Shown: in pieces, positions 13,047-43,023 of the stretch
How the letters are laid out: every line of letters starts with the position of its first letter
How positions within the stretch are numbered: position 1 is the first letter of the stretch
Assembly (NCBI GenBank): GCA_964019155.1
Contig: OZ025241.1
Coordinates: forward strand, 6,290,681-6,354,680
Direction: 5' to 3'
Source: Osedax fenrisi
Lineage: Eukaryota > Annelida > Polychaeta > Sabellida > Siboglinidae
Length of the DNA: 64,000 nt
Translations under genes and position numbers: made by a program
Notes under the pieces: model-generated
Told to the model about the DNA's origin: nothing
The model's input: the letters and a program-made list of their open reading frames with translations, nothing else
Databases searched by the model: none

Positions 13047-14511
13047 CTATAATCGTGTAACATATTATAATAATTATAATTATGAAATTAAAATTAAATT
13101 TCGTATGATTATTTGATTTTCATACGTTAAGCGTGTATTCAATTATTGACTTCATACATAATTAGATATAACATCTACATGTCTAATTAAATAATTGTAT
13201 GAATTTCAAAATAATATTTAAATGTATTTATATAATACAAACTTGTAGAGAGTTATTCCTTCTGGATAATTACGTGTACTATTAGAACAACAGTCATCGA
13301 TTAATTAAGCATTTTTAAATATTTAAAATAATAGCGTTCTTATAGTTGTCGTAATTTAGAATTATATAATGTATTATTTAATCAAATTAAATGTTGTAAT
13401 TATATTGCAGTATATAATATAAATTAATATAAATGTGTATTTATCTAATTAAGTTGTAATATTTAAATATTAGTAATGAAATTAACCTAGATAATGCTAT
13501 TTAAAATTGTACTGTTACATTTCACATTTTAAATTACTCATGTAAAGTATTATTTTATGTAATTAAAGTTTTTTATTATACTGTAATTTATATATTTAAT
13601 ACAATTTAATATAAATGTTTATTTAGATATAATTTAAATACAATTTATAAACAAATTTAAAAGATCTAAGAATTTTAAAATATATCATATAAAATATAAT
13701 TTGAAATTACCTATATAAAGTATTATTTATCAAATTAAATGTTGCAGTTATATTTCGATATAAATATATAATATAAATGTTTATATTTATATAATCGAAA
13801 TGCACATTATAAGCGTATATAGAAAAATTAAAACGATCTAAGAATTCAAAAGTTCACCGATAAATCGTAATTTAAAATTACCTATATAAAGTATTATTTA
13901 ATCAAATTACGTAATGCAATTATATTGCATTCTAAATATATAATATAAATAAATATAAATGTCAATTTTGATATAATAAAAATGCACTATATAAGCGTAT
14001 ATAGAAAAAATTAAAGCGATATAAGAATTTAAAAATACACCGATAAATTGTAATTTAAAATTACCTATATAAAGTATTATTTAAGCAAATTACGTGTTGC
14101 GATTATATTACATTATAAATATATAATATAAATAAATATAAATGTTTATTTTGATATAATCGAAATGCATTTTATAAGCGTATATAGAAAAATAATCCAA
14201 ATGTATGTAAAAAATAAATATTATTTATTTAAATATTTGTTATGAAATATCATGTGTCACGTGATGTCGGCCATCTTAAGTTTACAACAATTAAAGATCA
14301 AAAATCCCCATTCCAGGCACCATGTATGACCAATAATTTAACGTTGGCAAGATATAGCAATACCGATCTATGTAAACTATAAATCTATGAACAGGTGTGA
14401 CGATTCGCATACTTTATAGATTAGAATAATTGTCATTATTAATTTTATATTATTTAAAATATATGTAATATTAATTTTAAATATTATAAAATTAGTAATA
14501 AAATATATATA

Positions 14512-14583
14512 TCCCCGTTAGTATAGTGGCGAGTATCCCCGCCTGTCACGCGGGAGACCGGGGTTCAATTCCCCGACGAGGAG
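14512..14583 (+). tRNA. tRNA-Asp (GUC)
   Basis: The 72-nt cloverleaf has anticodon stem CCCGC/GCGGG around loop CTGTCAC, giving anticodon GTC. Box A (TTAGTATAGTGG) and box B (GGTTCAATTCC) are intact. The acceptor stem TCCCCGT/ACGAGGA has one C-A mismatch at pair 4-69. A T-run at 14590-14594 can terminate transcription. There is no intron. The mismatch may slightly reduce stability, but the gene is otherwise canonical. Confidence 0.95.
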
Positions 14584-15585
14584 ATATACTTTTTAAATAT
14601 ATATAAATTATATTAACAATAAATCAATTGATATATTAATATATTATTGATATAACTTACTTTATTATATAATTTATATATATATATATTATCCGGTATA
14701 TTATATGTTACGTAATATTTACATATATATATATCTAACATTTTATGTAATATATTACATATATATAGCAATATTCATAGATATATCAAAATAATGCTTG
14801 CTATATGAAGATTATGTTTGTTTGTACAATACCTACATGGGAAACATCAATAAGTTAAAGAGTTCTTTGTACATAGAAATAGTAAGATAATATGAAAGAC
14901 CAATATTGGATGAAAACATATATGAAACTAACTATATATAGGAATACATAGACATGCTTAACAAATAACGAAGATACAATTGCAACCTACAGGAGAAAAT
15001 TAAAAACCAATATAGAGATAAGCTAGTTAAAGTACAAAGGAGATATTGTAACAAAATAATTAGACGATTTACAAACATAATCATACTATCAGTAAAGTAT
15101 ATAACATCAGCGTATTATTGTATATATTCCTCAGTAATTAAAAAGTTGAAGATGCATCTTAATTATTGCATGCCATTATAATTAAATACAACACATTCAG
15201 CCATAAGTATATACACACGCATTCAATGGCGATTTATTTGTTGATAGTGTTAATTATATTAGTAGACTTCCTGTTTACATATATTTTATTATAAGACGTA
15301 TATTTTTATCTCTTATAAAATCAAGTAATATCATTATCAGATAAGTAATACATATTTGTAATTCATATATTATTTAAACTTAATTTATTAACTTTACATT
15401 AATATATTTATTTTATTGATATATATTTATTTACACCTTATTTGATTGCTTTTTCTATAGTTATTAATTTTGTATTGACATTTTTCTATATAATATTTCA
15501 TGCATCAGTGATTTTCTGTTTGTTTTTCTTCAATTGCTTTATACTTTTTTATGTACATTTTAGTTTTATATACATTTATTATATA
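14584..15585. other. AT-rich intergenic DNA
   Basis: No gene seen. A 17-bp motif at 15266-15282 (gacttcctgtttacata) recurs inverted at 21011-21027 in the LINE 3' region. The start of the LINE may lie within this stretch. Confidence 0.5.
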
Positions 15586-15587
15586 TC

Positions 15588-15920
15588 TTCTATTGAATTT
15601 AATTTCATATATATTTATTATATGTATTATAGAAATAATAAATAATTTGTAGAATTTATTTATTATAGTATTATATATAGATGCAAATAATTTAATTTAA
15701 AATAATTTTATATATCTTCTATTGAATTGAATTTTCATATATATATTTATTGTATGTAATATAGAAACAATTTAAATGATTTGTAGAATTTATTTATGTT
15801 AGTATTATATATAGATGTAAATAATTTAATTTCATATATATATGTATCTATTAGGTATTATATATTAATAATAAACATTATATATAATTTATTTATTTTG
15901 GTATTACATATTGATGTATA
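15588..15920 (+). repeat. Tandem monomers in the LINE 5' UTR
   Basis: Two units of about 129 bp start with ttctattgaatt (15588 and 15717) and share tttgtagaatttattta and agtattatatatagatg. A third, decayed unit follows to about 15920. Tandem 5' monomers act as promoters in some LINEs; that role is inferred here. Confidence 0.7.
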
Positions 15921-16389
15921 TATATGGTTATCATTAGTCACATACATATTCTAATACAGTTTTTCTTGAGTTTTTTCACTATATAAATATATTTATTTAT
16001 ATTATATATAAATTTCATTCACTATTGATATTAAAGACTTAATTGATTTGCTGTGTATTTCATTTTACTTTGATAATGATTTAAATAAATACATTTTTTT
16101 TGTGTTCATTAAAGTTTATATTTTAAATTTGATTACATAACAATATTATTTCCAATATATGATTTTACATTCTATACAATTTTCTTGAATAGATTTATTT
16201 CTATTTTATATTTTGTACATCATACATTTCATATATGTGCCTATTTATATTATTTATTTAATTTGTTGCATATATATTTATATGTTTATATGTAGATGTA
16301 AATTTCATTATATTTCATTATCTTTTTAGGATAAGTATTGTATTGATTAATTTTATAATTATATATATTTATATATTTTCAGTGACATT

Positions 16390-16983
16390 ATGACGCAAAA
16401 ACAAGATATTAATGAATTAAAAAACTCTATTCAAGAACTGCGTACAGTTGTATCTGAATTAGTAAATAAAGTTGATGAACTAACTGCAGTTGTAAATAAT
16501 AAAGATAAAACAATTATTGAGTTAGAACAAAAAATTAATAACCTTGAACAATTTTCAAAACAAAATAATATTATTATATCTGATCCTAAATTGAATTTTG
16601 ATTTAACTCAACGTAATCTAGCACCATCTTTCATCACATTTGCAAAGGAAAAATTAGATATAATTATACAACCGTATGACATTGTTAAGATACATAAATT
16701 AAAAAACAACAAGAATAAACATAATAAAATTTTAGTCAAACTACACCATAACTCTACTAAATTTGAAATTATTAAAAATTCTAAAAAATTAAAAGGCACT
16801 GATACATATATAAATGAACATCTAACACAATTTAATTCTGATATTTTCTACAAAGCTCGACAACTTCGAAAAGATAAAGTGATATTACATTGTTGGACTA
16901 TAAATGGAATAACTTTTATTATAAAAAACGAAGATTCGTCTCCAGTAAAAATAACAGATATAAATAAATTCTCTGATATATAA
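16390..16983 (+). CDS. LINE ORF1 protein, coiled coil plus nucleic-acid-binding domain
   Basis: 197 residues starting MTQKQDIN. Residues about 5-60 form heptads rich in Leu, Glu and Asn, a likely trimerising coiled coil. The C-terminal half (about 75-190) resembles the ORF1 proteins of non-LTR elements and the related baculovirus FP-like domain: INEHLT, then ARQLRKDKVI, then WTINGITFI. Such proteins coat the LINE RNA and act as chaperones. There is no zinc knuckle. The frame is intact, and the strong A/T codon bias matches the surrounding DNA. It lies 163 bases before the ATG of ORF2. Confidence 0.9.
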   Translation: MTQKQDINELKNSIQELRTVVSELVNKVDELTAVVNNKDKTIIELEQKINNLEQFSKQNNIIISDPKLNFDLTQRNLAPSFITFAKEKLDIIIQPYDIVKIHKLKNNKNKHNKILVKLHHNSTKFEIIKNSKKLKGTDTYINEHLTQFNSDIFYKARQLRKDKVILHCWTINGITFIIKNEDSSPVKITDINKFSDI

Positions 16984-17146
16984 ATATTTTATTTTGTATT
17001 TATTTTTCGTTGTCGTTTGTTCTAATTTCATATTACATTCTATTTTTAACATTTTATTATAATTGGTATTTACATATATTTTTTATCTATATCTTTAATC
17101 TTTTATATTATCTTATTCAATTTTAACTTTTTAATATTTGTACTAT

Positions 17147-20100
17147 ATGAACTTGAATGAAATCTATCCGCAATTTAATGTTGATCAAATTAACAATTTT
17201 AGTTCCAATAATGATAGTTTTAATAATAATAATTTCTCAAATTGTAATTTTAATTTTCTCAATGAATCCAATTATTACACCTCAAATGAATGGAAGTTGA
17301 ATTCTAATAAAAATAATTTATTTAATTTTAATATTATTAACATCAATATTAGGAGTTTAAAAAAAAATTTTGATAAATTAATTATGTTTTTGAATACGTT
17401 TGATGATCATTTTGATATAGTTTCAATTACTGAAACATGGTTGAGTGATAATAATATTTTCATTTTTAATATTCCTGGTTATAACCATATATGTTCAAAT
17501 CGTAAACATAAAAATGGAGGTGGTGTTTTAATCTATATACGTGAACATTATCAATTTAATATTCTATCTACCATATCAAATAACTATTATGACAACATAT
17601 CAATTGAAATTATTTTTGAAAAATCAAAAAACATTATTTTCAGTACAATATATTTTCCTCCTACTTTAGAAAAAATAGCTCACTCTACATTTATTGATTT
17701 CTTGATAAATAATTTTCAGCAACATGTTAGTAATGATAAAAAAATGATTATCTGTGGTGACTTTAATATTGATCTAGTGCATATAAATACAAATAAAGTG
17801 GCTAATACCTTTTTTGATACGATGATTTCACTAGGTTGTTCCCATCTAATTAATCGTCCAACTAGAATCGACACTAAACATAATTCTTCATCTATAATTG
17901 ATAATATATTTACAAATTTTAATCTTAATATGAAAAGATTTTCAGGAATAATTATTTCAGATATATCTGACCATTTTCCAATTGTTTTAAATTTACAATT
18001 GTCTACCAAACCTCAAGATAAAGTTAAATCTACTAAAATCAAACAAAATCAAATTAATGATAGAACCATGTTTAATCTGTTTGAAATTTTAAAAAAAACA
18101 AACTGGGAATTCATAAAAACTAACGATACAGAAAAATCTTGGAATTTATTCTTGGAATACTTTATCTTAAATTTTGATAGATACTGTCCAAAAATTAATA
18201 AAGCCTCCCACAAAAATAAACTCATTCCATGGAATACTCGAGATCTTAAAAAGGCTTGTAGAAAAAAACAGATATTATATAAAAAATATAAAATATCTAA
18301 ATCTGAAAATGACTTATTTATTTACAAAATTTTTAAAAATAATACAACATCTTTAGTTCGAGAAGCTAAGAAAAAGTATTATTCAAATCTGTTAAAAAAT
18401 TGCTCTGATACAAAAAATACATGGAATGTACTAAATAATTTACTTAATGTTAAAAAAAAATTCAAACAACTACCTGACAATTTTAATGTAAATAATGTGA
18501 ATATTGTTGATTCTAAACAAATTGCTAATGAATTTAATTCTTTTTTTAGAGACATTGGTTCTAATTTAGATAATAATATAAATAATTGTAATGATGATGA
18601 CTTTAAATTCTTTTTACCTGAACCTAATATACATAGTTTTTTTTTAACACCAGTAAGTTCAGAGGAAATTATTAAAGTATTAAATGAATTCAAACCAAAA
18701 AAATCAAGAGATCATTATGGCATATCCATGCAGTTACTTAAATGTATTTTTCCTGTATTGGTTTATCCATTTGTTTTTCTTGTAAATTTATCTTTTGAAT
18801 CAGGCGTTGTACCGGATTTCTTAAAATTATCAAATATTATCCCTTTACACAAAACTGGTGATGATACATTTTTTAATAACTATCGTCCAATTTCTCTCAC
18901 CTGTCAATTCGCAAAGATTTTAGAAAAAATATTTTATTCTCGCTTTTATAGTTTTTTATCATCTTTTAATATATTATCTCCTTCTCAATTTGGTTTTAGG
19001 AAAGGATACAGTACATCACATGCAATATTTAACCTCCAGTCACAAATCAGTACCTGTTTTAATAATAACAATGTTGGCGCAATAATCTTTATTGATTTAA
19101 AAAAAGCATTTGACACAGTTAATCACAGAATATTACTTTTTAAATTAAAAAATATTGGAGTACGAGGCATTGCACTTAACTGGATAATGAGCTATTTAAC
19201 AAATAGATATCAACAGTGTATATATAATGATGTAATTTCAGATAAACTAAAAGTCATAACGGGTGTACCCCAAGGCACCATCCTAGGACCCATTTTATTT
19301 TTAATTTATATTAATGATATTACAAAATCATCTTCTTTATGTAAGTTTACCATGTTCGCAGATGATACTACTTTATATTTTGAAAATACATCAGCCGAAT
19401 TACTTAATTATATTTGTCAAACTGAATTAAAAAATATTAATAAATGGTTAATATATAATAGGTTATCATTACATTTAAATAAAACTTGCTTTATGTCTAT
19501 TAATTCAAGAACTATTATAAATATAAATTTAAATAACAGAAATATTGAAAGAGTTACATTTTATAAATTTTTAGGCGTAATTATAGACGATATATTAAAC
19601 TGGAAACAACATATCTTGTTTTTAAAATCAAAACTAAAAAAAATCATATGGATTACCAACATTATTTCCAAATTTATAAATAAAAAAGCATTACTTCATA
19701 TATATAATTCCATATTCTTGCCTCATATAAAGTATTGTAACATATTTTGGGGAAATACATATAAATCTAATGTATCATGCATATATATTCTTCAAAAGCG
19801 AATGATAAGAATTATATGTAAAAAACATTTTTTACATCATACTAATGGACTATTTATTGATAATTCTTTATTAAAAATAAATGAAATTACATATATAAGT
19901 ACATGTGAATTTATGTTTAAAATTTTCAATGATCTTCATCCTGTTATAACAAATGCATTTTTTTCTGTAACTTCATCATCTCACAACACTAGGAGCATAA
20001 ATAATTTCTCAATTATTAATTTCAAAAAAGAACTATGCAGAAGAACATTAATATACATTGGACCAATTACCTGGAATAAGCTTGATAATATTTTAAAAAA

Positions 20101-20173
20101 TATTTCAAATTATAAATTATTCAGGAAACGTATGTATACACATTTGTTATCTTCTTACTCAGTATACTTATAA
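17147..20173 (+). CDS. LINE ORF2: AP endonuclease and reverse transcriptase
   Basis: 1008 residues from the ATG at 17147 (the frame is open slightly upstream). The N-terminal third is an AP-type endonuclease: NINIRSL, the ITETWL glutamate, GGGVLIYI, CGDFNIDL and SDISDHFPI. The reverse transcriptase follows: RPISLT, QFGFRKGYSTSH, IDLKKAFDTVNH, GVPQGTILGPILF and the catalytic FADD, then FLGVIIDD. The C-terminal HNTRS and GPITWNKL motifs are usual for CR1/L2-group elements. All catalytic residues I can check are present and no stop or frameshift interrupts the frame, so the copy is recent and possibly active. The product nicks target DNA and copies the LINE RNA into it. Confidence 0.97.
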   Translation: MNLNEIYPQFNVDQINNFSSNNDSFNNNNFSNCNFNFLNESNYYTSNEWKLNSNKNNLFNFNIININIRSLKKNFDKLIMFLNTFDDHFDIVSITETWLSDNNIFIFNIPGYNHICSNRKHKNGGGVLIYIREHYQFNILSTISNNYYDNISIEIIFEKSKNIIFSTIYFPPTLEKIAHSTFIDFLINNFQQHVSNDKKMIICGDFNIDLVHINTNKVANTFFDTMISLGCSHLINRPTRIDTKHNSSSIIDNIFTNFNLNMKRFSGIIISDISDHFPIVLNLQLSTKPQDKVKSTKIKQNQINDRTMFNLFEILKKTNWEFIKTNDTEKSWNLFLEYFILNFDRYCPKINKASHKNKLIPWNTRDLKKACRKKQILYKKYKISKSENDLFIYKIFKNNTTSLVREAKKKYYSNLLKNCSDTKNTWNVLNNLLNVKKKFKQLPDNFNVNNVNIVDSKQIANEFNSFFRDIGSNLDNNINNCNDDDFKFFLPEPNIHSFFLTPVSSEEIIKVLNEFKPKKSRDHYGISMQLLKCIFPVLVYPFVFLVNLSFESGVVPDFLKLSNIIPLHKTGDDTFFNNYRPISLTCQFAKILEKIFYSRFYSFLSSFNILSPSQFGFRKGYSTSHAIFNLQSQISTCFNNNNVGAIIFIDLKKAFDTVNHRILLFKLKNIGVRGIALNWIMSYLTNRYQQCIYNDVISDKLKVITGVPQGTILGPILFLIYINDITKSSSLCKFTMFADDTTLYFENTSAELLNYICQTELKNINKWLIYNRLSLHLNKTCFMSINSRTIININLNNRNIERVTFYKFLGVIIDDILNWKQHILFLKSKLKKIIWITNIISKFINKKALLHIYNSIFLPHIKYCNIFWGNTYKSNVSCIYILQKRMIRIICKKHFLHHTNGLFIDNSLLKINEITYISTCEFMFKIFNDLHPVITNAFFSVTSSSHNTRSINNFSIINFKKELCRRTLIYIGPITWNKLDNILKNISNYKLFRKRMYTHLLSSYSVYL

Positions 20174-21168
20174 TCTAAATCTCATTTTTCTAATTTTATA
20201 TCTTTTATCATGTCTTTTATCTAATATTGTATTATATACTAAGATCCACATTTTATTCTTATTTTAATTTATTGACGTTTATGTAAAAATTAAAAAAAAA
20301 TTAATACTTTTGAGTGTTTTACTTTACAATATTTTATTTCCCCGACATTAATAATATTATTTTACTGAATTTTTGCATTTTATATTTGAATTTACTTTCA
20401 TGTTTTCTTTCTTTTTAATTGACGTTTATATAAAAATAATAAAATTAAAAAAAACTGTTAGGTATTTCTTTTTTCTTTAGTATTTTCTTTAGTATTTTTT
20501 ATTTCCCTCTGACTAATAATATTATTTGACTTTATTTTTAATTACATAAACATTTTGTATTGAATCTTTTTTCTTGTATACTTGATTATACTTCTTTGTT
20601 TTATTTCTCTTTATTGACACTTATATAAAAATTAGTAATTAAACTAACATTTCAGTTTGAACAAATATTTTACATTCTTTACATTATTATAAAGTATTAC
20701 AAAAAAATTCCTAAAACTTATTTACTGAAAAAAAAAAAAAAAAAAAAAAATGTTACATACATTTCTTACCACCTTTCTAGATATTCTTTTTGTTATGTTT
20801 TATTCAGTTTTATTCAGTTTTACTTCATTTTACTTCATTTTTTTCTTCTTTTATACTAATACATCTATATTTTTGTTTAGTGTATTATTTTATAGTACTT
20901 ATTATTTATTTTAGTTATTTATTTATAAATAATTAAATGATGATTACATAATTTTATGGCAAGTTCAAACAATTTATATTATTTTTCTATTTTATTCATT
21001 GTATTGTATCTATGTAAACAGGAAGTCATCTAATATTTTATAATATTTTATTTATTTAGTTTTTTTTTGAACTTGCTTTAAGATTAAGGGTAATTGTCTC
21101 GATAAGCTTTAGCTTCTACAAAAACCCTGGTGCAAACCTAAATCTGATAATAATAAAATACAAAAACA
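20174..21168 (+). other. LINE 3' UTR
   Basis: T-rich sequence with three similar blocks (ttgacgtttat, attgacgtttata, attgacacttata) and an A-run near 20728-20750. An inverted pair, gcaagttc 20959-20966 and gaacttgc 21069-21076, could form a stem. It ends in ctgataataataaaa. Near 21000 it carries about 55 bases that are absent from the truncated copy at 27720. Confidence 0.8.
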
Positions 21169-24050
21169 TAATTCAAACTATCGACAAATGAGAACGTCGT
21201 TGAGAATGTAAGTTACTGGTTATCTCTGAAACAGGGCTCAATACGTCAGCACAATTGTAGAAATATATTCAATTAAATAAAATGGAAGTTAGCTAAACTA
21301 AAACAAAGATAGTAGGAGAAATATATATATATATAAATGATGTGCACTATATACTATGTACATTGTATAGGGATAACACAATTAATTTGTTATATACAAT
21401 GGAATTCAATTAACCGTGTTGAATAAATGTTTTAAGTATCATAACAAGATACATATATATATATATATTCTTAAAACATTACTGTCAGCTAAATATACAA
21501 CCACATAGTGATACGGCTATAGACATCATATGATGCTGGACTCTGTTGTTCTGATACGATACATTGTCCGAGGATTATCCGCAAACATCTCCGTAATAGT
21601 TGATACGGTTGTAGGCTAAGATATGTATCGGAACAACTGGCTCCACCTGTGACGTAAACTTGGGAATATCATATACTGTAGACTATAGCATTCACCGGTG
21701 AGTAAATTAAAACGAAGAGGTAATTGAGAATAATAATTAAGACTAGTGATGATAAATAGCGTAACAAACATAATGAAATTGTTGATTAGACACCCGTTAT
21801 CAAATGGTATAGTTACACCGAATAAACTCAAATAAGTAACCTCTCAATAGAGAATAAAGTAATATACGGAATAAAGTAATAGCATTATAGTATTAATAAG
21901 TTCATCTAGTAGATAAAGTGAGGTATTGATAAGTAACGATACGCGAGTATTAATATTATGCAAAGATTACGACGAGTTAAATTAACAATATAAAACAAAA
22001 ACATATATACATACTGTACAATATAAAGTGTAGGGCATACATTGTACACATTTGATATACCCTGTTACAAGGTCATCGTACAATGTACAAGTGTATACAT
22101 TTGTTAAACTTTTAACGCGAGCAGATATTATATCTACAAACATCATACCTCAACATAGACGTTCAATAATGAAACGTACACACTACCACATTGAACGCTG
22201 GAGAACGCGTAGATCACATCGCTATTCAACCTGAAAAGACCAAGGTCTTATTTTGGATAACGAAAAAAGTAAAAGAATACTAAACGAAAAAAATAATGAC
22301 ATTAAATTACCTCAATAAACTATATCTATCTATCTATCTATTTAGGTTATGTGATGTAGCTACGATTTGCAGAGATTTAATGTAATTTATTACGAAAAAA
22401 CATTGATTTAAATTTGTATTACGTTATTTAGATGATATATTGATATAGTCATAAATATGATAAGAACGCGTCGAAAAGTTGTTTGATGATATTTTAGTAT
22501 ATTAGTAAAAAGTTGGTTAAATCAGAAGATTATTTCATTTATAAAAAGAGAAGTTAGATACAAGAACAATTGAGAATACTCGAATAAGGTTGTAGTGTCA
22601 GATCAGAAGAAGATAGATACAATAGCATACATTACCTAAAATATTATCAACAACACACGTATGTTATAGGCTTTAACCCTTTGTATCCGAGATCTTTATA
22701 TAGAAATATACCTACACATCTCGTATAAATTATACGTAAAGTATATGTAAACTCTCATGATAACGTTGAGAAACGAAAAAACCAATTATATAACACCTAT
22801 CAATGCGATAACATGGTTGAGAATCTGATAACTAATATAAACACCATTGTTGACGTAAACAATGCGTTCTTGACAAAGATTCAATCATACGAGGATTACA
22901 CTAAATGTCACGTAATATGCTAATAGTACGAACAGATGTGAACAATTCGCTTACCTAGATGAAGTATATAACTATTAGTAGTTGTAGTAACGGGTTGCAC
23001 GTAATGCAAGTAGGCGATACACTCAGAGAATCGTTACTGCAGTGTAATCGTATGCTGTCTTACAGATAGTAACTCTTTGTAACTTACGTATATATTTAAA
23101 GCTAGCAAATTCAAGAGAAAAAACAAAGCCGGAGATATTAACTCGCTTATAACGACGTTAAACGTAAATATAGACTCGATTACTTACGTTAAGCATAGAT
23201 GTACTACTCTCAAGGATGGAGTATCTGCTTTAAAATAGAACATTAATATTACGTTCAGAATTAGATAAATAAGAATACAATATAAAGATGAATACCCGGA
23301 AGATAAGATAATGAAGGATAGGTAACGAGAAGAATATAAACATTGGTAACATATACGAACAATGAGAGGAAACAGTGAAGAAGGGAACATATAGGATTGT
23401 AAAGAGTACGAATATTATTAAAATATTGGGATAGAATAGTATTTATAATAGAATTTATACTTTAAACTTTCGATAATTACTTCGACTATATATTTGCTTA
23501 AATAAATTATCAATCACTCAATCAATAGTAATAAAGAAATATATATTCTACGTAGAATAGTAATAGAAAGTAAGAGTTGTACAGGAGATGATTAGAGAAT
23601 CTCATAACAAGTTATCTAACTAGGTTACTAAGGGCTATATGCATAGTATAGCCTACACATGTGTATCTCAATGCTAGGGAGGTGAGGTGTTATTGATTTA
23701 CTGTCACGTTAAATGTATTAAAATTAATAAAATGAAAATATCAACACAAATAAAGTATGTCAAAATATGAGTTATGAAAAGAATTTTATTGAACAAAATA
23801 TTTTAATAATAAAATATAATTTGAGTATAGGAAACCAATATATAAATGAATACTTATCTGTCAAAAATACGCCCCTCGTAGAAGGATTTTACAATTAAAT
23901 ACTCTGCATAATATCATTAATAATATTCAAATATAAATAAAATTAGTAAATCTAAGTACGATTCCATATTCGATTATAGAAAAACGATACGGTGAATGGT
24001 TGTCTATATGCCGGTGGTCGTCATTGTTGTTGTTATATCCGTAGCTAAGG
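21169..24050. other. Unassigned region, less AT-biased; 3' flank of the choline transporter
   Basis: Base composition is visibly more balanced than in 1-16 kb and acg/cgt words are common, but no frame longer than about 70 codons or known motif was found. It may be an old, decayed element or an untranslated region. A minus-strand AATAAA (plus 23785-23790) lies 261 bases past the choline-transporter stop. Confidence 0.4.
23785..23790 (-). promoter_or_regulatory. Candidate polyadenylation signal of the choline transporter
   Basis: AATAAA on the minus strand, 261 bases after the stop codon. Other AT-rich variants nearby could serve instead. Confidence 0.35.

Positions 24051-43023
<18,973 letters not shown>

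Larger units (their letters stand above)
9608..14397. mobile_element. Foldback transposon with 2-kb inverted arms and 8-bp target duplication
   Basis: The element runs from 9617 (CATAGATTTATAGTTTACAT) to 14389 (the reverse complement). The left arm 9617-11639 matches the reverse complement of 12355-14389 almost base for base, apart from a short divergent patch just inside the ends. The arms are separated by a 715-bp spacer (11640-12354) with no recognisable transposase. The 8-bp aacaggtg flanks both sides (9609-9616 and 14390-14397). Each arm contains degenerate tandem units of about 180 bp and a nested 454-bp element. Long inverted repeats with internal tandem units are the hallmark of foldback elements such as Drosophila FB and Galileo. 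It is non-autonomous, and its superfamily is not determined. Confidence 0.93.
15586..21168 (+). mobile_element. Apparently intact CR1/L2-group LINE
   Basis: A 5' region with tandem monomers is followed by ORF1 (16390-16983), a 154-163-base gap, ORF2 (17147-20173) and a 1-kb 3' UTR ending in a (GATAATAA)-type tail near 21160. Both ORFs are unbroken. Truncated 3' copies on the minus strand at 25140, 27720 and 52618 fix the 3' end. The 5' end is not fixed because no target duplication was found. The microsatellite tail instead of poly-A fits the CR1/L2/Crack/Daphne group. Confidence 0.85.

Noticed and set aside
15266..21027. 17-bp inverted motif as terminal inverted repeats of a DNA transposon around the LINE
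   Set aside because: The right copy sits inside the LINE 3' UTR, which continues another 140 bases in homologous tails; no target duplication.
21616..21831. 71-codon minus frame MSLFGVTIPFD
   Set aside because: No motif, no splice context; length expected by chance.
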